Shown: in pieces, positions 1-5,870 of the stretch
Position numbering within the stretch: position 1 is the stretch's first letter
How the letters are laid out: every line of letters starts with the position of its first letter
Assembly: GCA_020201305.1 (NCBI GenBank)
Contig: JAIVHC010000065.1
Location: forward strand, 1 to 7,487
Direction: 5' to 3'
Origin: Geobacteraceae bacterium
Lineage (GTDB): Bacteria; Desulfobacterota; Desulfuromonadia; Desulfuromonadales; Desulfuromonadaceae
Length of the DNA: 7,487 nucleotides
The notes under the pieces: generated by a model
Database searches by the model: none
Seen by the model: only the letters and a program-made list of their open reading frames with translations
Told to the model about the DNA's origin: nothing
Position numbers and translations under genes: made by a program

Positions 1-631
1 CGCTGATGCTGTAGGTGTCATTGATGGCATAATCCAGTGAAGTGCTGAGCTCATAGTTGTGGAGTTCATCGTAGTCGCCCACAGAGTAATCTGAAGACTG
101 ATTGTAGCTCACCAGAGCACCCAGACCCAGACTCAGAGAATCTGCCAGAGCAATGGAGTGGCTGATATCCGCAGTGTAGAAGAGACCAGTCTCGTCCGCT
201 TTATCCCAGTCATAGTAGATGCTGAAGGTGGGGCTCAGCATGGTATTGAGTCCCAGACTCAGATAGAGTTCGTTGGTGTCCTCCATCCCTTCGAGCTGAT
301 AGAAGATGTTACCCACACTAAGACTCACCATCTCGTTGAGATCGGTGGAGTAGTCGATGACGATGTCGGTTTCAGTAGCGTCACCCGCATCCATCCCTTC
401 ATCAGTAGTCAACTGCAGGTTGGTCCAGTAGCTGACGGTGAAGCTGCCGGCGCTCAGATCAACCCCGCCCTGCATTACCGGCGTGCTGCCACTGAGGTCG
501 AAACCGCGCCAGAGATATTTATCGTAGAATCCCGCGTAGGCGGAGCCGGAAACCTCTACCGCAGAGGCGGTGCTGCACATCGCAGCGCTAAAGAGCAGGG
601 TGGCAAGGATGATGTTCTTTAATGATTTCAT
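1..631 (-). CDS. TorF family putative outer-membrane porin (3' part cut off by window edge)
   Basis: An open minus-strand frame starts at ATG 631-629 and runs off the window, giving 210 codons. An AGGAG (643-639) lies 7 nt upstream. The product begins with a Sec signal peptide, MKSLKNIILATLLFSAAMCS then TASA, probably cleaved after residue 24. The mature protein starts with alternating beta-strand-like segments, and YLWRGFDLSGS near residue 40 resembles the Y-L-[FW]-R-G signature of the TorF (TIGR02001) putative porin family. Many aromatic-ended short strands and Asp-rich turns fit an outer-membrane barrel. The family is usually somewhat over 220 residues, so only a short C-terminal part is missing. 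It is the third gene after glnK and amtB, and such porins often accompany PII/Amt genes, so a role in passing ammonium or small nitrogen compounds through the outer membrane is inferred. The substrate is unknown. Confidence 0.85.
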   Translation of the reverse strand, partial: MKSLKNIILATLLFSAAMCSTASAVEVSGSAYAGFYDKYLWRGFDLSGSTPVMQGGVDLSAGSFTVSYWTNLQLTTDEGMDAGDATETDIVIDYSTDLNEMVSLSVGNIFYQLEGMEDTNELYLSLGLNTMLSPTFSIYYDWDKADETGLFYTADISHSIALADSLSLGLGALVSYNQSSDYSVGDYDELHNYELSTSLDYAINDTYSIS

Positions 632-668
632 TATTTTTTCTCCTGTAAGTTTACATACGTTTTAGGTT

Positions 669-693
669 GGCACCCTCCGCTGTGGAGGGTGCC
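669..693 (-). promoter_or_regulatory. Intercistronic hairpin between amtB and porin gene
   Basis: GGCACCCTCC and GGAGGGTGCC form a perfect 10-bp stem with a 5-nt loop between the amtB stop and the porin start. No U-tract follows on either strand, so it is not a canonical intrinsic terminator. It may stabilise or process the mRNA, or attenuate porin expression relative to amtB. The structure is seen in the sequence; the function is inferred. Confidence 0.6.
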
Positions 694-718
694 GGGTACG
701 TTTGGTTATGTCATTGAA

Positions 719-2029
719 TCAGCGTTTGCTTGAACTCATGGGCGCGAAGTCAGGGTATGCCTCGAGACCTATTTCAGAGACGTCGAGACCGCTGACCTCG
801 TCCTTGGCGTCGCAGCGCACTCCGATGGTGAATTTGATGGCGAGCCACACCAGTGAGCTGGCGATTACCACAAATGCGCCGATGGCGACCACTCCGATGA
901 ACTGGGTTACAAAACTCGCATCACTATCGCAGATGGGTACTGCAAGGGTGCCCCAGATACCACCCACAAGGTGGACTGAAATCGCACCGACAACATCGTC
1001 AATCTTGAATTTGTCAAACATCGGGATTGCAAGTACCACCAGCACACCACCCACAGCGCCGATCAGAATTGCAGCTCCGGGTGAAGGTGCCGCAGGGCCC
1101 GCTGTAATGCTTACCAGACCTGCGAGGGCACCGTTGAGTGCCATGGTAACGTCAACCTTTTTGTACATGATCTGTACCATAAACATGGCTGCCATCAGAC
1201 CGCCGGCAGCGGCAAGATTGGTGTTGATGTACACATTCCCCTGTTCAATTGCGGCTCCTGCTTCGCCCAGGGCCAATGCGCTACCCCCGTTGAAACCAAA
1301 CCAGCCCATCCACAGAATAAAGGTACCCAGAGTAGCGAGGGGGATGTTGGAGCCCGGCATGGGGTTGATGCGTCCGTCACTGCGGTACTTGCCTGTGCGC
1401 GCACCAATGATGATGGCCCCGGTGAGAGCGGCCCAGCCACCTACGGAGTGAACCAGAGTGGAACCGGCGTAGTCGGAAAAGCCCATTTCTGCGAGCCAGC
1501 CGCCGCCCCATGCCCATGATCCCTGGATGGGGTAGATGATTGCGGTGAGAACCGCGCAGAAGATCAGGAAGGACCAGAGCTTGACACGCTCAGCTACACA
1601 GCCGGATACTACGGAGCAGGCCGCGCCGCAGAACACCATCTGAAAAAACCAGTCGGAACCGCTGGAGTAGCCGGCGGAATAGTCACCAGCAAGGGCAGCG
1701 CTATCGTCCGCGCCCCAGGGCATGAAGGTACCCATGAACCCACCATCCACATTCATGTACATGAGGTTGTAGCCCACGAGGTAAAACAGCAACCCCGCGA
1801 CACTGTAGAGCGAGATGTTCTTAAGGCAGATGGTGGCGACGTTCTTGGAACGGACAAGCCCGGCCTCGAGCATGCAAAATCCGGCAGCCATCCACATTAC
1901 CAGTACCCCACTCACTAGAAATGAGAAGGTGTTTAGAACATAAGTAAGTTCGCTTGTTGCTTCAGCCGCCAGTGCTATGCCGGGCAGAATGAAGAAAAGA
2001 GTCGAGAATAAGAGTATTTTAAATTTCAT
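719..2029 (-). CDS. amtB: AmtB-type ammonium transporter
   Basis: Inner-membrane channel of the Amt/MEP/Rh family that carries ammonium into the cytoplasm and is gated by PII proteins. The 436-residue product has an N-terminal signal peptide (cleavage likely after LALAA, about residue 22) and eleven or so hydrophobic segments. Key Amt residues are present: the twin-histidine pair H194 and H353, the Asp of DYAGSTLVH (D186), the conserved W174 in WGGG, and phenylalanines of the gate region (F129/F133 in FFQMVF, F246 in GWFGFN). The C-terminal tail VRCDAKDEVSGLDVSEIGLEAY carries the GLDxxEHG-like region that mediates GlnK gating, with IG in place of HG. I chose ATG 2029 because GGGAG lies 8 nt upstream; an in-frame GTG directly before it (2032) would add one residue. 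It follows glnK by 61 bp; the gap holds a small GTAAC-GATG-GTTAC hairpin (2047-2060). Confidence 0.97.
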   Translation of the reverse strand: MKFKILLFSTLFFILPGIALAAEATSELTYVLNTFSFLVSGVLVMWMAAGFCMLEAGLVRSKNVATICLKNISLYSVAGLLFYLVGYNLMYMNVDGGFMGTFMPWGADDSAALAGDYSAGYSSGSDWFFQMVFCGAACSVVSGCVAERVKLWSFLIFCAVLTAIIYPIQGSWAWGGGWLAEMGFSDYAGSTLVHSVGGWAALTGAIIIGARTGKYRSDGRINPMPGSNIPLATLGTFILWMGWFGFNGGSALALGEAGAAIEQGNVYINTNLAAAGGLMAAMFMVQIMYKKVDVTMALNGALAGLVSITAGPAAPSPGAAILIGAVGGVLVVLAIPMFDKFKIDDVVGAISVHLVGGIWGTLAVPICDSDASFVTQFIGVVAIGAFVVIASSLVWLAIKFTIGVRCDAKDEVSGLDVSEIGLEAYPDFAPMSSSKR

Positions 2030-2090
2030 CACTAAGTCTCCCTAAAGTAACGATGGTTACAATGTTGTCTGTTTACGCTATCGCCCGAGG

Positions 2091-2429
2091 TTAGAGTGCC
2101 TTTTCGGCTGTTTCTCCGGTGCGGATGCGTACCGAGTGATCCACCGTGGAAACAAAGATTTTGCCATCCCCGATGCTGCCGGTGTGGGCGGCCTGTTGGA
2201 TTACCTCCACCAGCTTTGGCGCCTGCTCGTCCGCGACTACCAGCTCCAGCTTGATTTTGGGTATAAAGTCAATCTGATACTCGGCGCCGCGATACGTCTC
2301 CGTGTGCCCCTTCTGGCGCCCGAATCCTCTGACCTCACTTAAGGTCATGCCACTGACTCCAAAGTCGGTCATGGCGTTTTTCACCTCTTCGAGCATGAAG
2401 GGTTTGATGATACATTCGATCTTTTTCAT
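2091..2429 (-). CDS. glnK: Nitrogen regulatory protein PII, GlnK type
   Basis: Trimeric signal protein that senses ATP/ADP, 2-oxoglutarate and, through uridylylation, glutamine, and that blocks or releases AmtB. It is 112 residues, the normal PII length. It starts MKKIECIIKPFMLEEVK; the T-loop (about 37-55) contains Q39 and the uridylylation tyrosine Y51 in RGAEYQIDF. The B-loop signature TGSIGDGKIFV is at 83-93, and the C-terminal R101-x-R103-TGE motif is present. The start is ATG 2429 with AAGGAG upstream (9-nt spacing). The frame stays open to 2558, but that longer version would run through the leader terminator and antiterminator, so it is rejected. Linkage directly before amtB argues for GlnK over GlnB. 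Expression is probably controlled by the structured leader and ANTAR protein described separately. Confidence 0.96.
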   Translation of the reverse strand: MKKIECIIKPFMLEEVKNAMTDFGVSGMTLSEVRGFGRQKGHTETYRGAEYQIDFIPKIKLELVVADEQAPKLVEVIQQAAHTGSIGDGKIFVSTVDHSVRIRTGETAEKAL

Positions 2430-2462
2430 CCCTCTGATCTCCTTTTGTTGCGGATTTAAAAC

Positions 2463-2520
2463 AAAAAAAAAGGCGCCTTGCTTCGCACCGATATGAAATC
2501 GATGGAAACAAGGCGCCTTT
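2463..2520 (-). terminator. Intrinsic terminator in the glnK leader (attenuator)
   Basis: Read on the minus strand, AAAGGCGCCTTG (2520-2509) pairs perfectly with CAAGGCGCCTTT (2480-2469). The helix continues inward with UUUC/GAAG, then one bulged C, then CAUCGAU/AUCGGUG closing a UUCAU loop, about 23 bp in all. Nine U (2471-2463) follow. The two non-Watson-Crick positions are G-U pairs on the minus-strand RNA and would be A-C mismatches on the plus strand, which points to function in the minus transcript. It sits between the sigma70 promoter and glnK, with no minus-strand gene upstream to terminate, so it must act as an attenuator or end a short leader RNA. Confidence 0.9.
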
Positions 2521-2555
2521 GCCTTTACCTGCCTGCTCCGCAACGCCGTTGTTGC
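2510..2555 (-). promoter_or_regulatory. ANTAR-type two-hexaloop antiterminator in the glnK leader
   Basis: Two hairpins stand in tandem on the minus-strand RNA. P1 (2555-2540) is GCAAC-AACGGC-GUUGC. P2 (2525-2510) is AAGGC-AAAGGC-GCCUU. Both have 5-bp stems and six-base loops with A at position 1 and G at position 4, and both fit AxxGGC. They are separated by 14 nt. The loop and 3' strand of P2 lie inside the 5' arm of the terminator, so P2 and the terminator cannot form together. Known ANTAR proteins (EutV, NasR, AmiR) bind paired hexaloops with A1 and G4 placed just before or overlapping a terminator and so cause antitermination. An ANTAR regulator is encoded at 3829-4389. The structure and fit are seen; binding is inferred. 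Confidence 0.85.
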
Positions 2556-2621
2556 CACAGGAAGAAATCTATGTAGTGCGCTTCATCGCGCGGTTAAGCT
2601 GAATTTCTATGTCTGAATTGA

Positions 2622-2650
2622 ATTATGCACAACTTTAACACAAATGTCAA
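2622..2650 (-). promoter_or_regulatory. Sigma70 promoter for glnK-amtB-porin
   Basis: A perfect TTGACA -35 box (2650-2645) is followed after exactly 17 bp by CATAAT (2627-2622), one base off the -10 consensus. The expected start is near 2615, giving a leader of about 185 nt before glnK that contains both ANTAR hairpins and the terminator. No sigma54 -24/-12 element with correct spacing was found between 2430 and 2864. Confidence 0.82.
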
Positions 2651-2671
2651 AATAAAAATGCACCCCGGATT

Positions 2672-2742
2672 TCGAAGCAGCGCGATAATTACCAGCAGTC
2701 TCATAATGGCGCAGCAGTTGGTGAGCTTTTGCGCCGCCATCA
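2672..2742 (+). repeat. 71-bp inverted repeat, left arm (upstream of OmpA-like gene)
   Basis: This stretch matches the reverse complement of 3619-3689 at 67 of 71 positions by hand alignment. It lies between the glnK promoter and the lipoprotein gene. It contains an internal imperfect stem (TGGCGCA...TGCGCC). No transposase is near. It may be an interspersed or MITE-like repeat, or one end of an element that carries the lipoprotein gene. Confidence 0.85.
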
Positions 2743-2864
2743 TGATTGAAAATTATTAGAGCCACGCGCCATTTGCTTCAATGCAGACGGTATAAGTATG
2801 TGATATAGTGCTAGACATAAATACAGGTGTATTTATCAGCAATTAACTGAAAGAGGAGGAAGAT

Positions 2865-3533
2865 ATGCGTAGAATAACTATTGTGATTCTCATTCTGGGG
2901 GTCGCGCTGGCAGGCTGCTCCCAGCCTATGAGTAAAACTCAGCGCGGCACCGCTGTCGGGGCCGGAACCGGTGCTGCAGTAGGTGCAGGACTGGGGCAAT
3001 TGCTTGGTGGCGATACCGAGGCTACCCTGGTAGGTGCTGGAGTCGGTGCAGCCCTGGGTGGAACTGCAGGCGGTTTCTTTGCCAATTATATGGAGAAGCA
3101 GGAGCAGGCGATGCGTCAGAATCTTGCTAATGTCGAAGGCGCAAGCATTCAGCGCAATGCCCAGACCCTGGCGGTGACGTTTAAATCTGACCTGCTGTTT
3201 GATTTTGATTCAGCCTCCGTCAAGCCGGGAGGTTATGATGAATTGCAACGAGTAGCTGAAGTGCTGAACGCGTATCCGCAGACAAGGTTGCAGATTGCAG
3301 GACACACTGACAGTAGCGGTTCCGAGCAGTACAACCAGGGCCTGTCGGAGCGGCGTGCCGAAGCCGTTAAGAACATTCTCGTCAATTATCAGGTTGTGGC
3401 CCAGCGGATCAGCGCCATTGGTTTCGGTGAAAGCCAGCCCATTGCATCCAACGATACAGCTGGAGGGCGCCAGATGAACCGCCGGGTCGCTATCACTATC
3501 GAGCCGTTGCAGCAACAGACTCAGAGATACTGA
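2865..3533 (+). CDS. OmpA-family glycine-zipper outer-membrane lipoprotein (YiaD-like)
   Basis: Outer-membrane lipoprotein predicted to hold non-covalently to peptidoglycan. The 222-residue product has a lipoprotein signal peptide with lipobox LAGC (15-18). Cys18 is followed by Ser, not Asp, which fits sorting to the outer membrane. Residues about 28-72 form a glycine zipper rich in GAGxGAAxGAG repeats. Residues 75-100 look helical. An OmpA C-terminal domain runs from about 102 to 215 with GHTDSSGSEQYNQGLSERRA; D149 and R164 match the Asp and Arg that contact diaminopimelate in this family. Length and order match YiaD-type proteins. AGGAGG (2854-2859) lies 5 nt before the ATG. No convincing promoter was identified. 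The gene is divergent from glnK and enclosed by 71-bp inverted repeats, so it may be an inserted cassette unrelated to nitrogen control. Confidence 0.9.
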   Translation: MRRITIVILILGVALAGCSQPMSKTQRGTAVGAGTGAAVGAGLGQLLGGDTEATLVGAGVGAALGGTAGGFFANYMEKQEQAMRQNLANVEGASIQRNAQTLAVTFKSDLLFDFDSASVKPGGYDELQRVAEVLNAYPQTRLQIAGHTDSSGSEQYNQGLSERRAEAVKNILVNYQVVAQRISAIGFGESQPIASNDTAGGRQMNRRVAITIEPLQQQTQRY

Positions 3534-3618
3534 TATACCGCAGATAACGGGATTCGGGTTCCGCTTTTGACGTAGCATGCTGTAACATTTGAGCTCATAA
3601 GATTCAAAAGCTGATGAT

Positions 3619-3689
3619 TGATGGCGTCGCAAAAACTCACCAACTGCTGCGCCATTATGAGACTGGTGGTAATTATCTCGCTGCTTCGA
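3619..3689 (-). repeat. 71-bp inverted repeat, right arm (downstream of OmpA-like gene)
   Basis: Inverted copy of 2672-2742, with four differences. Beyond the OmpA-like stop this gap (3534-3828) also holds a palindrome and a terminator but no gene. The pair of arms would allow inversion of the enclosed 876 bp by homologous recombination, though nothing in the sequence shows that it happens. Confidence 0.85.
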
Positions 3690-3698
3690 CGTACGGAT

Positions 3699-3720
3699 GA
3701 GACGTTGCATGCAACGTCTC
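3699..3720. repeat. 22-bp perfect palindrome (REP-like)
   Basis: GAGACGTTGCA is followed directly by its exact reverse complement, with no spacer. There is no T-tract on the plus side (TACAAAAACA follows). It begins 9 bp outside the right inverted-repeat arm. Palindromes of this GAGACG...CGTCTC type resemble interspersed REP-like units seen in several bacterial genomes; copy number cannot be judged here. Confidence 0.7.
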
Positions 3721-3735
3721 TACAAAAACAATCAC

Positions 3736-3758
3736 GCGCCTTGCATTTGGCGCTTTTT
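3736..3758 (+). terminator. Intrinsic terminator between OmpA-like gene and ANTAR regulator
   Basis: GCGCC (3736-3740) pairs with GGCGC (3749-3753) across an 8-nt loop and is followed by TTTTT (3754-3758). It would end transcripts from the OmpA-like gene about 200 nt after its stop. The stem is only 5 bp, so efficiency may be moderate. No paired A1/G4 hexaloops were found before it, so it does not look like a second ANTAR target. Confidence 0.6.
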
Positions 3759-3828
3759 GCTTAGCCATCTAATTTTGTGCTTTCTGCGAAAGCATCATGA
3801 TTGTTGTTAAAAAGGCAAAGGAGAAAGA

Positions 3829-4389
3829 ATGAAAACCGCGCTAGTAGTAGATGACGAACCCTTATTGCGGCGGCAGGTAGCTGAAGCCCTTGCACGTTTC
3901 GGCTTTGATGAAATTATTGAGGGTTCAAACGGGCAGGAGGCTCTTATCCTGGCCCTGACGCATAAACCCATTCTGGTGGTTATGGATGTATCCATGCCGG
4001 TAATGGATGGCATAAATGCGGCGGAGAATATAATCGAACAGGCTCCGGCCCCCATTGTTCTTCTCACCGGCAGTACTGATCCGGAAACCATTGAGCGCGC
4101 GCGTAATGCCGGTGTAATGAATTACCTGGTCAAACCCTTCCGTGATGAACAGCTTCTTCCTGCCATAGACCTTGCCATCCATCAGTTTATCGAGGTCTCG
4201 AACCTTAGGGATAAGGTGGGTAAATTAAAACAGACCCTCGAAACCCGCAAGGTTGTGGATCGGGCGAAGGGCGTATTGATGTCCGGCGGGATGTCTGAAC
4301 ATGAGGCGTATCGCAAACTGCAGAAACTCTCGATGGACAAACGTAAATCGCTGCACGAAGTAGCCGAAGCCATACTCCTGACTGCCTGA
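3829..4389 (+). CDS. Response regulator with RNA-binding ANTAR domain (antiterminator)
   Basis: Cytoplasmic two-component response regulator whose output domain binds RNA rather than DNA and prevents transcription termination. It has 186 residues. The REC domain (about 3-118) has acidic pocket D8/D9, phospho-acceptor D53 in VVMDVSMP, T80 and K102 in LVKPF, so phosphorylation residues are intact. A coiled-coil helix (about 122-140) leads to an ANTAR domain (about 126-185) with the typical LETRKVVDRAKGVLM and later SEHEAYRKLQKLSMDKRKSL motifs. Family members AmiR, NasR and EutV act on leader hairpins with hexanucleotide loops; a matching pair lies in the divergent glnK leader, the obvious candidate target. 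AAGGAG (3818-3823) stands 5 nt before the ATG. The kinase gene starts 59 bp downstream, so the two form an operon. A specific name such as nasR is not justified because no nitrate genes are present. Confidence 0.93.
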   Translation: MKTALVVDDEPLLRRQVAEALARFGFDEIIEGSNGQEALILALTHKPILVVMDVSMPVMDGINAAENIIEQAPAPIVLLTGSTDPETIERARNAGVMNYLVKPFRDEQLLPAIDLAIHQFIEVSNLRDKVGKLKQTLETRKVVDRAKGVLMSGGMSEHEAYRKLQKLSMDKRKSLHEVAEAILLTA

Positions 4390-4448
4390 AAAGCTTTTGT
4401 TTCCATACACGAAGGGTCATACAGGCCATCTATACAGGTCATAATCCC

Positions 4449-5141
4449 ATGCCACACAGTAATGCTAAAACCCGCAAAATTCTTGCCGCATATCAGAAAA
4501 TAGGCAACGAGCTGATCACCTTGAAGACCCTGCCGGAATTGCTGGATAAAATTCTGGAGATCACCCGTGCGGTGTTTCATTTTGACAATGCCGTGATGCG
4601 CCTGGTGAATAAAGGTGGGGCAACTTTAGAAGTCGCGGCATCCTATGGGTATCCCCCGGAGGTGTTGAAACAACCCCTTACCTTCGGACAGGGTATAATG
4701 GGGCGTGCCGCAGCAAATGGTACCCCGATAGTGGTTGCGGATGTTCACAGTGATCCTGATTATTTCCCCGGGATACCCAGTGCTCGTAGTGCCGTTGTTG
4801 TGCCTATGGTGGTACAGGATCGACTGGTTGGCGTGTTTAATGTGGAAAGTGTGGAGGCAAACACTTTCACTGAAGACGATGTTGAGGTTCTGCAGACTAT
4901 GACGGCTCAGGCCGCTAGTGCGATTGAAAATGCACGCATGTATGAAGAGGCGGAGCAGATGTCGGAGCGTTACCGCATGCTGCATCAGTTCAATCAGCGC
5001 ATCCTCGACAGTACCTCGCTGGGGATATATACCCTGGATTCGAGTTTATGCATCACGTCGTGGAATCGGTGGATGGAACAGGTTAGTGGCATGGATGAAG
5101 CACGCGTGCTGGGACGTCCCCTTCTTACCCTGTTTAAATAA
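4449..5141 (+). pseudogene. Broken sensor histidine kinase, N-terminal part (GAF + truncated PAS)
   Basis: This is the sensor half of what should be the cognate kinase of the ANTAR regulator. The open frame gives 230 residues from ATG 4449, with only a weak AGG 10 nt upstream. There is no membrane segment, so it would be cytoplasmic. A GAF domain spans about 24-165, including FGQGIMGRAAANGTPIVVADV and SAVVVPMVVQDRLVGVFNVES. A helical linker (160-185) leads into a PAS domain that begins normally (LGIYTLDSSLCITSWNRWME, about 191-210) but stops at GRPLLTLFK with TAA at 5139-5141, after roughly 45 residues of a domain that normally has about 100. The catalytic half follows at once in another frame. 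A stable GAF/PAS fragment might still be made. The signal sensed is unknown. An assembly error remains possible. Confidence 0.75.
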
Positions 5142-5770
5142 ACAATCCCCTCGCAGTTATTGCGTATGCGGCACAATTGTTGGGGCGCGAAACCGAACCT
5201 GCTTCATTTTCGGGGGAACTCCTTGAGCAGATCGAATCGGAGATTGAGCGCCTTAAGTCATTGACGACAGGTCTGCTCGGATTTTCCCGCAACAACAAGG
5301 CCGAATTGACCCGGGTGGATTGCAATGAAGTTATCCGTCAGGTTCTGACCCTGATTAAATATGAGGCCAGGCGTGCCGGGCACTCTATTGAAGAACAGTT
5401 GGGTGAGATTGAGCCGGTACTCGCGGATGCGAATCAGGTCAAGCAGGTATGTATAAACCTGATTACCAACGCGATCCAGGCGATGAAACAGCCCGGAACC
5501 ATTGTTATCCGTACCTGTGTCCATGCAGGCAAAGCAGTGCATATCCATATCGGTGATACGGGGCCGGGTATAGATCAGGAGCAGAAAGAGAAAATCTTTA
5601 CCCCCTTTTTCACCACCAAGCCCGAAGGGGAGGGGACCGGACTTGGACTCTATCTGTGCCGCAAGATTGCCCAGGAGCACAATGGGGATATCCTGGTGGA
5701 TTCAACGCCCGGGCAGGGGAGTACCTTTACCTTTGTCATCCCTATGACTACCTTTCCTTTTCCCGGCTGA
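5138..5770 (+). pseudogene. Broken sensor histidine kinase, C-terminal part (H-box remnant + HATPase)
   Basis: This frame is -1 relative to the upstream fragment. It opens just after a stop at 5135-5137 and begins INNPLAVIAYAAQLL. That is the second half of a HisKA H-box whose usual start is HEINNPLA, so the phospho-accepting His lies exactly in the missing part. A dimerisation helix (SEIERLKSLTTGLLGFSR) follows, then a full HATPase_c domain: N-box NQVKQVCINLITNAIQAM, G1 box DTGPGI, F box FTPFFTTK, G2 box GEGTGLGL. There is no ATG near the beginning; the first usable start is TTG 5177 with no clear ribosome site, so separate translation is doubtful. The join suggests an internal deletion that removed the rest of PAS, the linker and the His, perhaps about 100 codons (inferred from the usual domain layout). 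Confidence 0.75.
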
Positions 5771-5834
5771 GGAAGAAAATTCTTAACGCTTATCCAGCCC
5801 GCGGCAGTACACCCGTGCAGAAACATATCCCCGT

Positions 5835-5862
5835 CTTCAGGATGAGCTACCCTGACCTGAAG
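5835..5862. terminator. Weak hairpin between the convergent kinase remnant and nifV
   Basis: CTTCAGG (5835-5841) pairs with CCTGAAG (5856-5862) across a 14-nt loop in the 100-bp space between the two convergent genes. There is no T-run on either side, so it is at best a weak bidirectional terminator. Confidence 0.3.
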
Positions 5863-5870
5863 GCCGCTGC

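Noticed and set aside
158..622. Plus-strand open frame opposite the porin gene
   Set aside because: The minus strand encodes a signal peptide and TorF-like barrel with a good ribosome site; the plus frame has neither.
702..1451. Long plus-strand open frame opposite amtB
   Set aside because: It is the antisense shadow of a clear amtB gene; its product is compositionally odd and matches no family I know.
2540..2557. Sigma54-like TGGCA...TTGC on the minus strand before glnK
   Set aside because: The GG-to-GC distance is 13 bp, not the required 10. The bases are better explained by hairpin P1.
2430..2558. Upstream extension of the glnK reading frame by 43 codons
   Set aside because: It would be translated through both antiterminator hairpins and the terminator, lacks a ribosome site, and the PII family starts at MKKIE with a good Shine-Dalgarno.
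3210..3710. Minus-strand open frame across the OmpA domain and right repeat arm
   Set aside because: It is mostly antisense to the conserved OmpA domain and starts inside the palindrome, with no recognisable domain.
3736..3758. Second ANTAR-controlled terminator (autoregulation of the regulator gene)
   Set aside because: The terminator is real-looking, but the only nearby hairpin has loop GCATGC, which lacks A at position 1, and no hairpin overlaps the terminator arm.
5130..5141. Programmed ribosomal frameshift joining the two kinase fragments (CTGTTTAAATAA)
   Set aside because: In the reading frame the codons are TTT AAA; slipping back one base would pair the lysine tRNA with TAA. The rest of PAS and the histidine would still be absent.
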